Assembly: GCA_025964055.1 (NCBI GenBank)
Contig: JAOPZP010000378.1
Coordinates: forward strand, 1 to 11,052
Source: Conexibacter sp.
Lineage (GTDB): Bacteria > Actinomycetota > Thermoleophilia > Solirubrobacterales > Solirubrobacteraceae
Length of the DNA: 11,052 bases
Reading direction: 5' to 3'
The notes beneath the pieces were generated by a model. It was given only the letters and a program-made list of their open reading frames with translations. It did not search any database and had not been told where the DNA came from. The translations under genes were made by a program, and so were the position numbers. This document shows positions 5,975 to 11,052 of this stretch, piece after piece (the first letter of the stretch is position 1; each line of letters begins with the position of its first letter).

Positions 5975-7002
5975 GCGCGCCGGTCCTCCTTGGAGACCTT
6001 GCGGTCGTCGCGGAGCGGGAGCTGGATCTCGTCGTCGGCCGGGCGCCCGGCGGCGAGCTCGCGGCCGCGCTCCAGCTCTGCGTTGAGCTCGGCCCCCAGC
6101 AGCACCGCGATGTTGGCGATCCAGAGCCAGACCAGGAACGCGATGACGCCGCCCAGCGCGCCGTAGGTCTTGTTGTAGGACGAGAAGTTGGCCACGTAGA
6201 GCGCGAAGAGCGCGGAGGCGACCAGGAGCACGACCAGCGCCACCACCCCGCCCACGGTGATCCAGCGGAAGCCGGGCTGCTTGACGTTCGGCGCGGCGTA
6301 GTACAGCACCGAGAACATCAGGCTCACGACCAGGGCGATGACCGGCCACTTCGCGATGTCCCAGGCGGTGACGGCGGCGGAGCCGGCGCCGACGACGTTG
6401 CCGAGCTGCTGGGCGACCGGGCCGGTGACCACGACGGCGATCGCGCTGGCCGCCAGCAGCAGGATCATCACGGTCGTGACGATCAGCTGCATCGGGCGCA
6501 GCTTCCAGAACGGCCGGCCCTCGGGCACCTCGTAGATCGCGTTCGAGGCCCGCGCGAAGGCGCCCACGTACCCCGAGGCGCCCCAGATCGCCAGGGCGAT
6601 CCCGCCGACGAAGGCGACGCTCGCGCCGCCGCGGTTGCTGGCGATCTGCTTGACGGCGCCCGAGAGGATCTGGTTGGCGGCGCCCGGGGTCAGCGTCTTG
6701 AGGTTGTCGAGGATCGGCTGCGTCGCCGACGGCCCGATCAGCCCGATGATCGACACCAGCGCGATGAGCGCCGGGAAGAGCGCCAGCACGCCGTAGTACG
6801 TCAGCGCCGCCGCCCAGTCGGTCAAGTTGTCGGCTTTGAACTCGCGGAAGGTGCGCTTGAGCACGCCCCACCAGCCGCGGCCCGACAGATCGGTCGGGCT
6901 CTCGGGCGCCGCATCCCCGGCGACCGCGCGCGGGCGCCGGCCATTGCCTGGCGCAGCGCCGCTCCCACGGGAAAATCGTCCTTCGGAGGTCTCTCGGGCC
7001 AT
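5971..7002 (-). CDS. YihY/virulence factor BrkB family inner-membrane protein
   Basis: This 343-residue polytopic membrane protein of the YihY/BrkB family (often mislabelled ribonuclease BN) has about six membrane segments. A hydrophilic N-terminal extension (1-43) precedes the amphipathic start GVLKRTFREFKADNLTDWAAALTYYG (46-71), the family's signature entry. Other marks are the GGIALAIWGASGYVGAF segment, the PNVKQPGFRW loop and the last helix with WLWIANIAVLLGAELNAELE, also family-typical. A short charged cytoplasmic tail ends it. The transport or structural role of this family is not settled. The ATG at 7002 is the last before the family core; no good ribosome binding site is visible, so the start is moderately certain. 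It is the first gene of the - strand operon and diverges from the YqjD-like operon. Confidence 0.92.
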   Translation of the reverse strand: MARETSEGRFSRGSGAAPGNGRRPRAVAGDAAPESPTDLSGRGWWGVLKRTFREFKADNLTDWAAALTYYGVLALFPALIALVSIIGLIGPSATQPILDNLKTLTPGAANQILSGAVKQIASNRGGASVAFVGGIALAIWGASGYVGAFARASNAIYEVPEGRPFWKLRPMQLIVTTVMILLLAASAIAVVVTGPVAQQLGNVVGAGSAAVTAWDIAKWPVIALVVSLMFSVLYYAAPNVKQPGFRWITVGGVVALVVLLVASALFALYVANFSSYNKTYGALGGVIAFLVWLWIANIAVLLGAELNAELERGRELAAGRPADDEIQLPLRDDRKVSKEDRRA

Positions 7003-7117
7003 GTCTCGGTTCGTTCCCGAATCCGGCGCGGACGTACCACCGGGTTGTCTCGTTTGCCGTCGTTGTGGTTCGGGGACCGCTGGACGCGACAGCAATTCCC
7101 CGAGTCCGGGAGGACCG
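7003..7117. promoter_or_regulatory. Divergent intergenic region between the YihY-family and YqjD-like operons
   Basis: These 115 bases serve both the - strand YihY operon and the + strand YqjD-like operon. The + strand promoter candidate is described separately. On the - strand I see no clear promoter pair. GGGAGG at 7108-7113 is the ribosome binding site for the gene starting at 7118. Confidence 0.5.
7052..7080 (+). promoter_or_regulatory. Putative SigB/SigF-type stress promoter for the YqjD-like operon
   Basis: GTTT at 7052-7055, a 16-base spacer, then CGGGGACCGC at 7071-7080 (GGGGAC at 7072-7077). It ends about 40 bases before the ATG at 7118. The layout follows GTTT-spacer-GGGTA promoters of SigB/SigF-type sigma factors, with G in place of T. 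The same elements at the same spacing occur at 10195-10223. GTTT is rare in this GC-rich sequence. Confidence 0.5.
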
Positions 7118-7693
7118 ATGACAGAGACCGCCAGTTCCGCGGGCGAGCAGGTCAAGGACCGGGCCGCCGACGCCGCCGGCCAGGCGCAGGAGAAGGCCCA
7201 GCAGGCGGCCGGGCAGGCCCGCGACCAGGTGCGCAGCCAGATCGACCAGCGCTCGACCGACGCCGGCCGGCGCATCAGCGAGCAGGGCAGCGACCTGCGA
7301 ACCGTGGGCGACCAGCTGCGCCAGCAGGGCAAGGACGGACCGGCCAAGCTGGCCGACCGGGCCGCCGAGCAGGTCGAGAAGGCCGGCGGGTGGCTGACCG
7401 AGTCCGACGCCGATCGCATCCTGCACGACGTCGAGTCCGCGGCGCGCAGGAACCCGTGGGCCGTCGTCGCCGGTGGCATGGCGCTGGGCTTCGTGGCGTC
7501 GCGGTTCTTGAAGGCGTCCAGCAGCGACCGCTACCGCAGCAGCATCGGCTCGCCGCAGTCGTCGCCCTACCAGCCGCCGGCGCTGCCGCCGATGACCACG
7601 CCCGACGAGCCCCGGTTCGCCACCGATCGGCTCGAGTCGCCGGGCACCGGGATCGGCACCGGGACCGGCACCGGCACCCCGGGTGTCGTGTGA
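7118..7693 (+). CDS. ElaB/YqjD (DUF883)-like membrane-anchored protein
   Basis: This 191-residue protein has a long amphipathic Ala/Gln/Asp-rich helical region (residues 5-108). It is followed by a membrane segment of the ElaB/YqjD type, RNPWAVVAGGMALGFVASRF (111-130). In Escherichia coli such proteins tether to the inner membrane by this segment and associate with ribosomes in stationary phase; whether that holds here is unknown. The C-terminus is a Pro/Ser-rich disordered stretch ending in Gly-Thr/Gly-Ile dipeptides (176-187) encoded by a hexamer repeat. Start ATG 7118 has GGGAGG four or five bases upstream. Its TGA overlaps the ATG of the holin-like gene. It heads the operon behind the candidate stress promoter. 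Confidence 0.8.
   Translation: MTETASSAGEQVKDRAADAAGQAQEKAQQAAGQARDQVRSQIDQRSTDAGRRISEQGSDLRTVGDQLRQQGKDGPAKLADRAAEQVEKAGGWLTESDADRILHDVESAARRNPWAVVAGGMALGFVASRFLKASSSDRYRSSIGSPQSSPYQPPALPPMTTPDEPRFATDRLESPGTGIGTGTGTGTPGVV
7643..7678 (+). repeat. In-frame hexamer repeat encoding a Gly-Thr tail
   Basis: Six consecutive hexamers: GGCACC, GGGATC, GGCACC, GGGACC, GGCACC, GGCACC. They are in frame and encode Gly-Thr/Gly-Ile dipeptides at residues 176-187 of the YqjD-like protein. Copy number could vary between strains by slippage without breaking the frame. Confidence 0.8.
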
Positions 7694-8091
7694 TGACCGA
7701 CCAACAGGGCGATCTGCGTGAGCGCCCGATCGGCGAGCTGCTCAAGCAGCTCTCCGAGGAGACGTCCACGCTGGTCAGGCAGGAGCTCGCCCTCGCGCGG
7801 GCCGAGCTCGAGGCCCAGGGCAAGCGCGCCGGCATGGGCGCGGGCATGCTCGGTGGTGCCGGCGTCGCCGGCCTGCTGACGCTGGGTGCCCTCACCGCGA
7901 CGCTCATCGCGGTGTTGGACACCGCGATGGCCACGTGGCTGGCCGCGCTGATCGTGACCGTCATCTGGGCCGCCGTCGCCGGGGTCCTCGCATTGCAGGG
8001 CCGCAACAAGATCAAGGAGGCGACGCCACCGGCGCCGCAGACCGTCGAGACCGTGAAGGAGGACGTGCGATGGGCCAAGACCCGGACCTGA
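7693..8091 (+). CDS. YqjE / phage holin superfamily III-like membrane protein
   Basis: This 132-residue protein resembles YqjE-type proteins of the phage holin superfamily 6 / DUF1469 group. An N-terminal amphipathic region begins with GDLRERPIGELLKQLSEETS (6-25), and VRQELALARAELE (28-40), the group's characteristic helix, comes next. Two membrane segments at about 50-76 and 80-103 form a hairpin, and a short charged tail ends it. Despite the family name there is no lysis cassette nearby; a chromosomal envelope role is far more likely. Start ATG 7693 shares a base with the previous stop (TGATG) and lacks its own strong ribosome binding site, so translation is probably coupled. It overlaps the next gene by 22 bases. 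Confidence 0.88.
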   Translation: MTDQQGDLRERPIGELLKQLSEETSTLVRQELALARAELEAQGKRAGMGAGMLGGAGVAGLLTLGALTATLIAVLDTAMATWLAALIVTVIWAAVAGVLALQGRNKIKEATPPAPQTVETVKEDVRWAKTRT

Positions 8092-8615
8092 TCCGCAAGG
8101 ACATCGAAGAGACCCGCGACCGCATGGGCGACACCGTCGATGCGCTCGGCTACAAGACGGACGTCAAGGAACGAGCCAAGGATTCCGTGACGGGGAAGGT
8201 GGACTCCGTGAAGGAGAAGATCGTCGGAGCCAAGGACAGCGCGACGAGCGCGACGCCGAGCGCCGGCGACGTCCAGCAGCGCGCCAAGCGGGCGGCCGGG
8301 GTGGCCCAGGAGAACCCGCTCGGCCTCGCCATCGGCTCGCTGGCCATGGGCTTCCTGGCCGGCATGCTGATCCCGTCGACCCGCGTCGAGGACGAGAAGC
8401 TCGGACCGGCCGCCGACCAGGTCAAGGACCAGATCAGGGAGACCGGCCAGGAGGCGCTGGAACGCGGCAAGCAGGTCGCCTCCGAGACCGCGTCGGCCGC
8501 GACCGACGCCGCCAAGCAGACAGCGCAGGAGCAGGGCAAGGAGCACGCGACGGCGCTGCAGGACTCCGCGCAGGACAGCGCGCAGACCGCCCGCGAGGGC
8601 GTCACCAGCAGGTAG
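8070..8615 (+). CDS. DUF3618 domain membrane protein
   Basis: This 181-residue protein begins with the DUF3618 signature DLIRKDIEETRDRMGDTVDALGYK (6-29). A charged helical stretch (30-80) leads to a membrane segment ENPLGLAIGSLAMGFLAGMLIP (81-102), which closely echoes the segment of the YqjD-like protein two genes upstream (shared NP, hydrophobic-Ala-Gly run, MALGF/LAMGF). The C-terminal 78 residues are Ala/Gln/Asp-rich and probably helical. DUF3618 has no established activity; it recurs in actinobacteria and rhizobia beside YqjD/YqjE-type genes. Start ATG 8070 was chosen for the strong GAAGGAGGA at 8055-8063, inside the holin-like gene. It ends the operon, followed by a hairpin. Confidence 0.88.
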   Translation: MGQDPDLIRKDIEETRDRMGDTVDALGYKTDVKERAKDSVTGKVDSVKEKIVGAKDSATSATPSAGDVQQRAKRAAGVAQENPLGLAIGSLAMGFLAGMLIPSTRVEDEKLGPAADQVKDQIRETGQEALERGKQVASETASAATDAAKQTAQEQGKEHATALQDSAQDSAQTAREGVTSR

Positions 8616-8626
8616 GCACAGAACGC

Positions 8627-8656
8627 GCGGTGCGGCCCGGCGACGGGCCGCACCGC
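8627..8656. terminator. Bidirectional hairpin terminator, 12-base perfect stem
   Basis: Arms GCGGTGCGGCCC (8627-8638) and GGGCCGCACCGC (8645-8656) are fully complementary, with loop GGCGAC. The hairpin lies between the DUF3618 stop (8615) and the stop of the opposing phosphatase gene (8675). There is no T-tract on either side. Confidence 0.75.
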
Positions 8657-8674
8657 CGCAGCCGCGCCCCGCCG

Positions 8675-10126
8675 TCAGCCCTCGTTCTCGGCCTCCGACA
8701 CCGCCGGGTTGGGCACGAGGACCACCAGGGTCGCGTCGTCTGACAGCGCGTCCTGCACCGCCTCGCGCACCGCGTCCTCGACGGCCCGCAGCGTGCCGGC
8801 GGCCGACGCCAGCGGCGCCTTGGCCACGGCCGCGCGCACGCCCTCGAGCCCGAGCGTGCCGCCGCCCAGCAGCGGCCGGTCGACGATCGCGTCCGACAGC
8901 AGCAGGAGGCGGTCGCCGTCGACGAGCCGGCGCTCGTTGACCGCCGGCTGCGCGGGCAGGCCCCGCTTGCCCAGCAGCGGCAGGACGTCGCCGAGGACCT
9001 CCATCTGCCCCGCGGCATCGATCAGGATCGGTGCGTGGTCGCCGCAGGTGACCCAGCGCACCGTCGACGTCGGGCCGCTCCACGTCGCGACCGTGACGTG
9101 CGCGGACGAGCGACCGCGGGAGACGTCGCGGAGCACCTCGTGCATGGAGCGGACGACCGCCGCCGGATCGGTCGTCTGATGGCGGGCGGCGCGGAAGGCG
9201 CCGAGCAGGACCGCGCCGAGGCCCGCGGCGCGGGCGCCCTCGCCCTCCGCGTCGGCGATGCCGATCCACGCGCACTCGCGGTTCTCGGCGTAGTCGAACC
9301 AGTCACCGCCGATGTCGTAGCCGGGCAGCACGTTGCCGGCGATCAGCGCGCCGCCGAGGCGCAGGATGCGTGGCGGCAGCAGGTTCTGCTGGATCTCGGC
9401 CGCGGGGCTCGTGGGCCGGGCGCGCCGGACGCCGTCGATCGCGTCGGTGTACTCGTCGGCCAGCGCGATCGCCGCCGCCGCCTCGGCGGCGAGGTCGCGC
9501 AGCGCGTCGTCGGTGGCGCCCATGGCGACCAGCACGCCCGTGGCGCGGCCACGGAGGTACATCGGCGCGACGACGATCCCCGGCAGGACCTCGCCGATCG
9601 CCGCGCGCAGCGCCGCCACGCCCTCGCGCGGGATCTCCGGCCCGACCGCCAGCGGCACCGCCAGGCGCTCGGGGAACCCGCCGCCGCCGGCCATCCGCTG
9701 CAGCGTCGTGCCGTCGAGGTCGCAGAGGTAGATCGCGGCGGCCGTCACGCCGTTGAGCCGCTGGGCCTCGGCGACGATCTGGTCGCCGAGCTGGAACGGC
9801 GGGACCTTGTTGAGGACGTCGGTGATCGACAGCGGCGTCGGCGCCGTGTGGGCGAGCTCGCCGGCGGGCCGCACGAACTCCAGCTCGTTGGCCTCGGCGT
9901 CGTCGCGCTCCTGGCGGCGCACCGCCTCGAGCAGGTCGTCGCGGCTGGCGAAGTGCCGGTACGCGGTCCCGCGCCCCAGCCCCGCCGCCGCCGCGATCTG
10001 CACCATGCTGGCGTCGCCGTCGGCGGCCAGCAGGTGCCGCGCGGCCTCCAGCAGCTTGGTGCGGTTGAGCGCGACGTCGCTGCGGCGGCGCCGGCGGCGG
10101 CCTGCGGGGTTGGCGTCGTTGGCCAT
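8675..10126 (-). CDS. TetR-type DNA-binding domain fused to GAF-like and SpoIIE/RsbU-type PP2C phosphatase domains
   Basis: This 483-residue fusion starts with an Arg-rich lead (10-15) and a TetR-type helix-turn-helix (22-70, including AGLGRGTAYRHFASRDDLLEAV). A GAF-like sensor region follows (about 100-230; AAAIYLCDLDG, VAPMYLRGRATGVLVA). The SpoIIE/RsbU-type PP2C domain (about 242-475) opens with AAEIQQNLLPP, a helix-start typical of RsbU linkers. Metal-binding acidic residues are kept: D275 and D278 in GGDWFDY, D292 in IADAEGEG, D412 in LLSDA and D463-D464 in SDDATL. TDG is altered to SDA and GHPP to GDHAP, so activity is likely but not certain. PP2C enzymes of this class dephosphorylate STAS anti-sigma antagonists and so release SigB-type sigma factors. 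The usual TetR ligand domain is missing. The ATG at 10126 starts the normal TetR N-terminus, but no ribosome binding site is visible, so a leaderless or upstream start is possible. Confidence 0.9.
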   Translation of the reverse strand: MANDANPAGRRRRRRSDVALNRTKLLEAARHLLAADGDASMVQIAAAAGLGRGTAYRHFASRDDLLEAVRRQERDDAEANELEFVRPAGELAHTAPTPLSITDVLNKVPPFQLGDQIVAEAQRLNGVTAAAIYLCDLDGTTLQRMAGGGGFPERLAVPLAVGPEIPREGVAALRAAIGEVLPGIVVAPMYLRGRATGVLVAMGATDDALRDLAAEAAAAIALADEYTDAIDGVRRARPTSPAAEIQQNLLPPRILRLGGALIAGNVLPGYDIGGDWFDYAENRECAWIGIADAEGEGARAAGLGAVLLGAFRAARHQTTDPAAVVRSMHEVLRDVSRGRSSAHVTVATWSGPTSTVRWVTCGDHAPILIDAAGQMEVLGDVLPLLGKRGLPAQPAVNERRLVDGDRLLLLSDAIVDRPLLGGGTLGLEGVRAAVAKAPLASAAGTLRAVEDAVREAVQDALSDDATLVVLVPNPAVSEAENEG

Positions 10127-10151
10127 CCGCGGCAGCCTAACGACCAAACCT

Positions 10152-10206
10152 GAACACGGTGTCTCGGATCTGGCGCGTGTGCGCGGACTGTCCTGTTTCC
10201 GTGTTC
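10152..10206. repeat. Separated inverted repeat, possible operator
   Basis: GAACACGG at 10152-10159 and its exact complement CCGTGTTC at 10199-10206 are separated by 39 bases. The right arm directly follows the GTTT of the candidate promoter and so lies in its spacer. The left arm overlaps a small palindrome, ACAC-G-GTGT, at 10154-10162. Position suits binding by the neighbouring TetR-type domain, but 8 bases could match by chance. Confidence 0.35.
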
Positions 10207-10223
10207 GCAAGGCCGGGGACCGC
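10195..10223 (+). promoter_or_regulatory. Putative SigB/SigF-type stress promoter for the PRC-barrel gene
   Basis: GTTT at 10195-10198, a 16-base spacer, then CGGGGACCGC at 10214-10223 (GGGGAC at 10215-10220). It ends about 45 bases before the ATG at 10267. Element sequence, spacing and distance to the start codon match those at 7052-7080 upstream of the YqjD-like operon, while the spacer sequences differ. Confidence 0.5.
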
Positions 10224-10266
10224 AGGGCGAGAAGTCACCGTCCATCGCCCCCAAGGAGAGCGCTGC

Positions 10267-11040
10267 ATGCCCACCACCACTGACGTCGAGGCCTGGATCG
10301 GCCAGGACCTCGTCGACCCCGAGCACGACAAGATCGGCAAGATCGACCAGGTCTACCTCGACCGCGAGACCGGCGAGCCGACGTTCGTCGCCGTCAAGAC
10401 CGGCCTGTTCGGCACCAAGTCCTCGCTCGTGCCGATCGCTGCCGCGCAGGCCCACGGCGAGCACGTCCAGGTGCCCTACGGAAAGGACCAGGTCAAGGAC
10501 GCGCCCAACGTGGACGCCGACGAGGAGCTGTCGGAGGCCGAGGAGCAGCAGCTCTACGACCACTACGGCCTCGGTTACTCCGGCTACGAGGGCCCCGATC
10601 ACGGGACGCTCGCGGGGCGGGATCGCGACGGCCGCTTCGAGCGCGACGCCGTCGGCCGCGACACCTCGGGCCCGACGACCGACGACGCCATGACGCGCTC
10701 CGAGGAGGAGTTGCGGGTCGGGACGACGTCGCGCGAGTCCGGCCGCGCCCGCCTGCGCAAGTACGTGGTGACCGAGCAGGTCGAGACCACCGTGCCCGTG
10801 CAGCGCGAGGAGGTCCGCATCGAGCGCGAGCCGATCACCGACCGCAACGTCGACGAGGCCCTCGACGGCCCCGCGATCTCCGAGGAGGAGCACGAGGTCG
10901 TGCTGCACGCCGAGGAGCCCGTGGTCGAGAAGCGCGCCGTCCCCAAGGAGCGTGTCCGCATGGACAAGGACACGGTGACCGACGAGCAGACGGTCTCCGA
11001 CGAGGTCCGCAAGGAGCGCATCGAGCCCGACGTGGAGTGA
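10267..11040 (+). CDS. PRC-barrel domain protein with full DUF2382 (YsnF/AvaK-type)
   Basis: This 257-residue acidic soluble protein has an N-terminal PRC-barrel (about 6-80; WIGQDLVDPEHDKIGKIDQVYLD, then VKTGLFGTKSSLVPI). A linker with EEQQLYDHYGLGYSGYEG (92-109) follows. The C-terminal DUF2382 (about 143-254) has two repeated halves: a first with TRSEEELRVGTT, LRKYVVTEQVETTVPVQREEVRIERE, and a second with SEEEHEVVLHAEEPVVEKRAVPKERVRM. DUF2382 proteins include YsnF of Bacillus, a SigB-controlled stress protein; the molecular role is unknown. Start ATG 10267 has AAGGAG eight bases upstream. The stop is within the window, so the gene is complete. It is a longer paralogue of the 181-residue protein at 5077-5622 and sits behind the candidate stress promoter, divergent from the TetR-PP2C gene. 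Confidence 0.92.
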   Translation: MPTTTDVEAWIGQDLVDPEHDKIGKIDQVYLDRETGEPTFVAVKTGLFGTKSSLVPIAAAQAHGEHVQVPYGKDQVKDAPNVDADEELSEAEEQQLYDHYGLGYSGYEGPDHGTLAGRDRDGRFERDAVGRDTSGPTTDDAMTRSEEELRVGTTSRESGRARLRKYVVTEQVETTVPVQREEVRIEREPITDRNVDEALDGPAISEEEHEVVLHAEEPVVEKRAVPKERVRMDKDTVTDEQTVSDEVRKERIEPDVE

Positions 11041-11052
11041 CGGCCGGGGCGG

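Larger units (their letters stand above)
10127..10266. promoter_or_regulatory. Divergent intergenic region between the TetR-PP2C gene and the PRC-barrel gene
   Basis: These 140 bases hold the + strand promoter candidate at 10195-10223 and an inverted repeat at 10152-10206, both listed separately. AAGGAG at 10253-10258 is the ribosome binding site for the gene at 10267. The - strand side near 10127-10150 shows no Shine-Dalgarno sequence and no convincing promoter pair. Confidence 0.5.

Noticed and set aside
7667..7678. Short CACCGG repeats as a CRISPR or attachment site
   Set aside because: Units are 6 bases, have no spacers and lie in frame inside a coding sequence.
5179..7692. Upstream + strand extension of the holin-like gene frame
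   Set aside because: It runs antisense to the PRC-barrel, coiled-coil and YihY-family genes and through the YqjD-like gene in another frame. Only the part from ATG 7693 has family features.
7693..8091. Holin-like gene as evidence of a prophage or lysis cassette
   Set aside because: There is no endolysin, spanin or other phage gene. The neighbours are typical of the chromosomal YqjD/YqjE envelope operon.
9035..10153. + strand open frame opposite the TetR-PP2C gene
   Set aside because: The - strand product has clear TetR and PP2C motifs; the + strand frame gives Arg/Gly/Val low-complexity protein.
10127..10210. Longer N-terminus for the TetR-PP2C protein starting at an ATG at 10210
   Set aside because: The added residues precede a normal TetR start and would run through the divergent regulatory region. 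No ribosome binding site supports either start, so the shorter form was kept with some doubt.

Overview
The window is very GC-rich double-stranded bacterial DNA. It is densely coded, with short intergenic gaps, ATGA/TGATG stop-start overlaps and strong GGAGG-type ribosome binding sites. Tandem Ku genes, DUF3618, PRC-barrel/DUF2382 proteins and a SpoIIE-type phosphatase together suggest a soil actinobacterium. Thermoleophilia (the Solirubrobacter/Conexibacter group) is my best guess, but it is an inference from gene content and was not tested by phylogeny. No RNA gene, CRISPR array, insertion sequence, phage or plasmid module is visible, and no gap exceeds 300 bases.

Layout from left to right. 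(1) 7-3016, + strand: an alpha/beta hydrolase of the Asp-nucleophile type, which touches the left edge, then a three-gene unit of SRPBCC/cyclase-like protein, zinc-dependent alcohol dehydrogenase and small membrane protein. (2) 3058-3360, - strand: a 100-residue membrane-anchored zinc-ribbon-like protein, transcribed away from a tandem pair of Ku genes (3427-5066, +). (3) 5077-7002, - strand: an operon of YihY/BrkB-family membrane protein, a membrane-anchored coiled-coil protein and a PRC-barrel protein with half a DUF2382. (4) 7118-8615, + strand: three overlapping small membrane-protein genes, ElaB/YqjD-like, YqjE/holin-like and DUF3618. (5) 8675-10126, - strand: an unusual fusion of a TetR-type DNA-binding domain, a GAF-like region and a SpoIIE/RsbU-type PP2C phosphatase. 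(6) 10267-11040, + strand: a second PRC-barrel protein with a full-length DUF2382.

The themes are DNA end repair (Ku) and envelope or general stress. Two + strand units, the YqjD-like operon and the second PRC-barrel gene, share the upstream signature GTTT-N16-CGGGGACCGC, 40-46 bases before their start codons. It resembles promoters of the SigB/SigF general-stress sigma factors (GTTT, spacer, GGGTA). RsbU-type PP2C phosphatases are known activators of that sigma class through partner switching. The fusion protein is divergent from one of these promoters, and an 8-base inverted repeat in that gap has one arm inside the promoter spacer. My main hypothesis is therefore a local stress-response module in which one polypeptide could couple DNA binding, ligand sensing and anti-sigma-antagonist dephosphorylation. 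This is inference. No sigma factor, anti-sigma factor or STAS protein is encoded in the window.

All three convergent gene junctions carry near-perfect GC hairpins without T-tracts, probably serving as bidirectional terminators.
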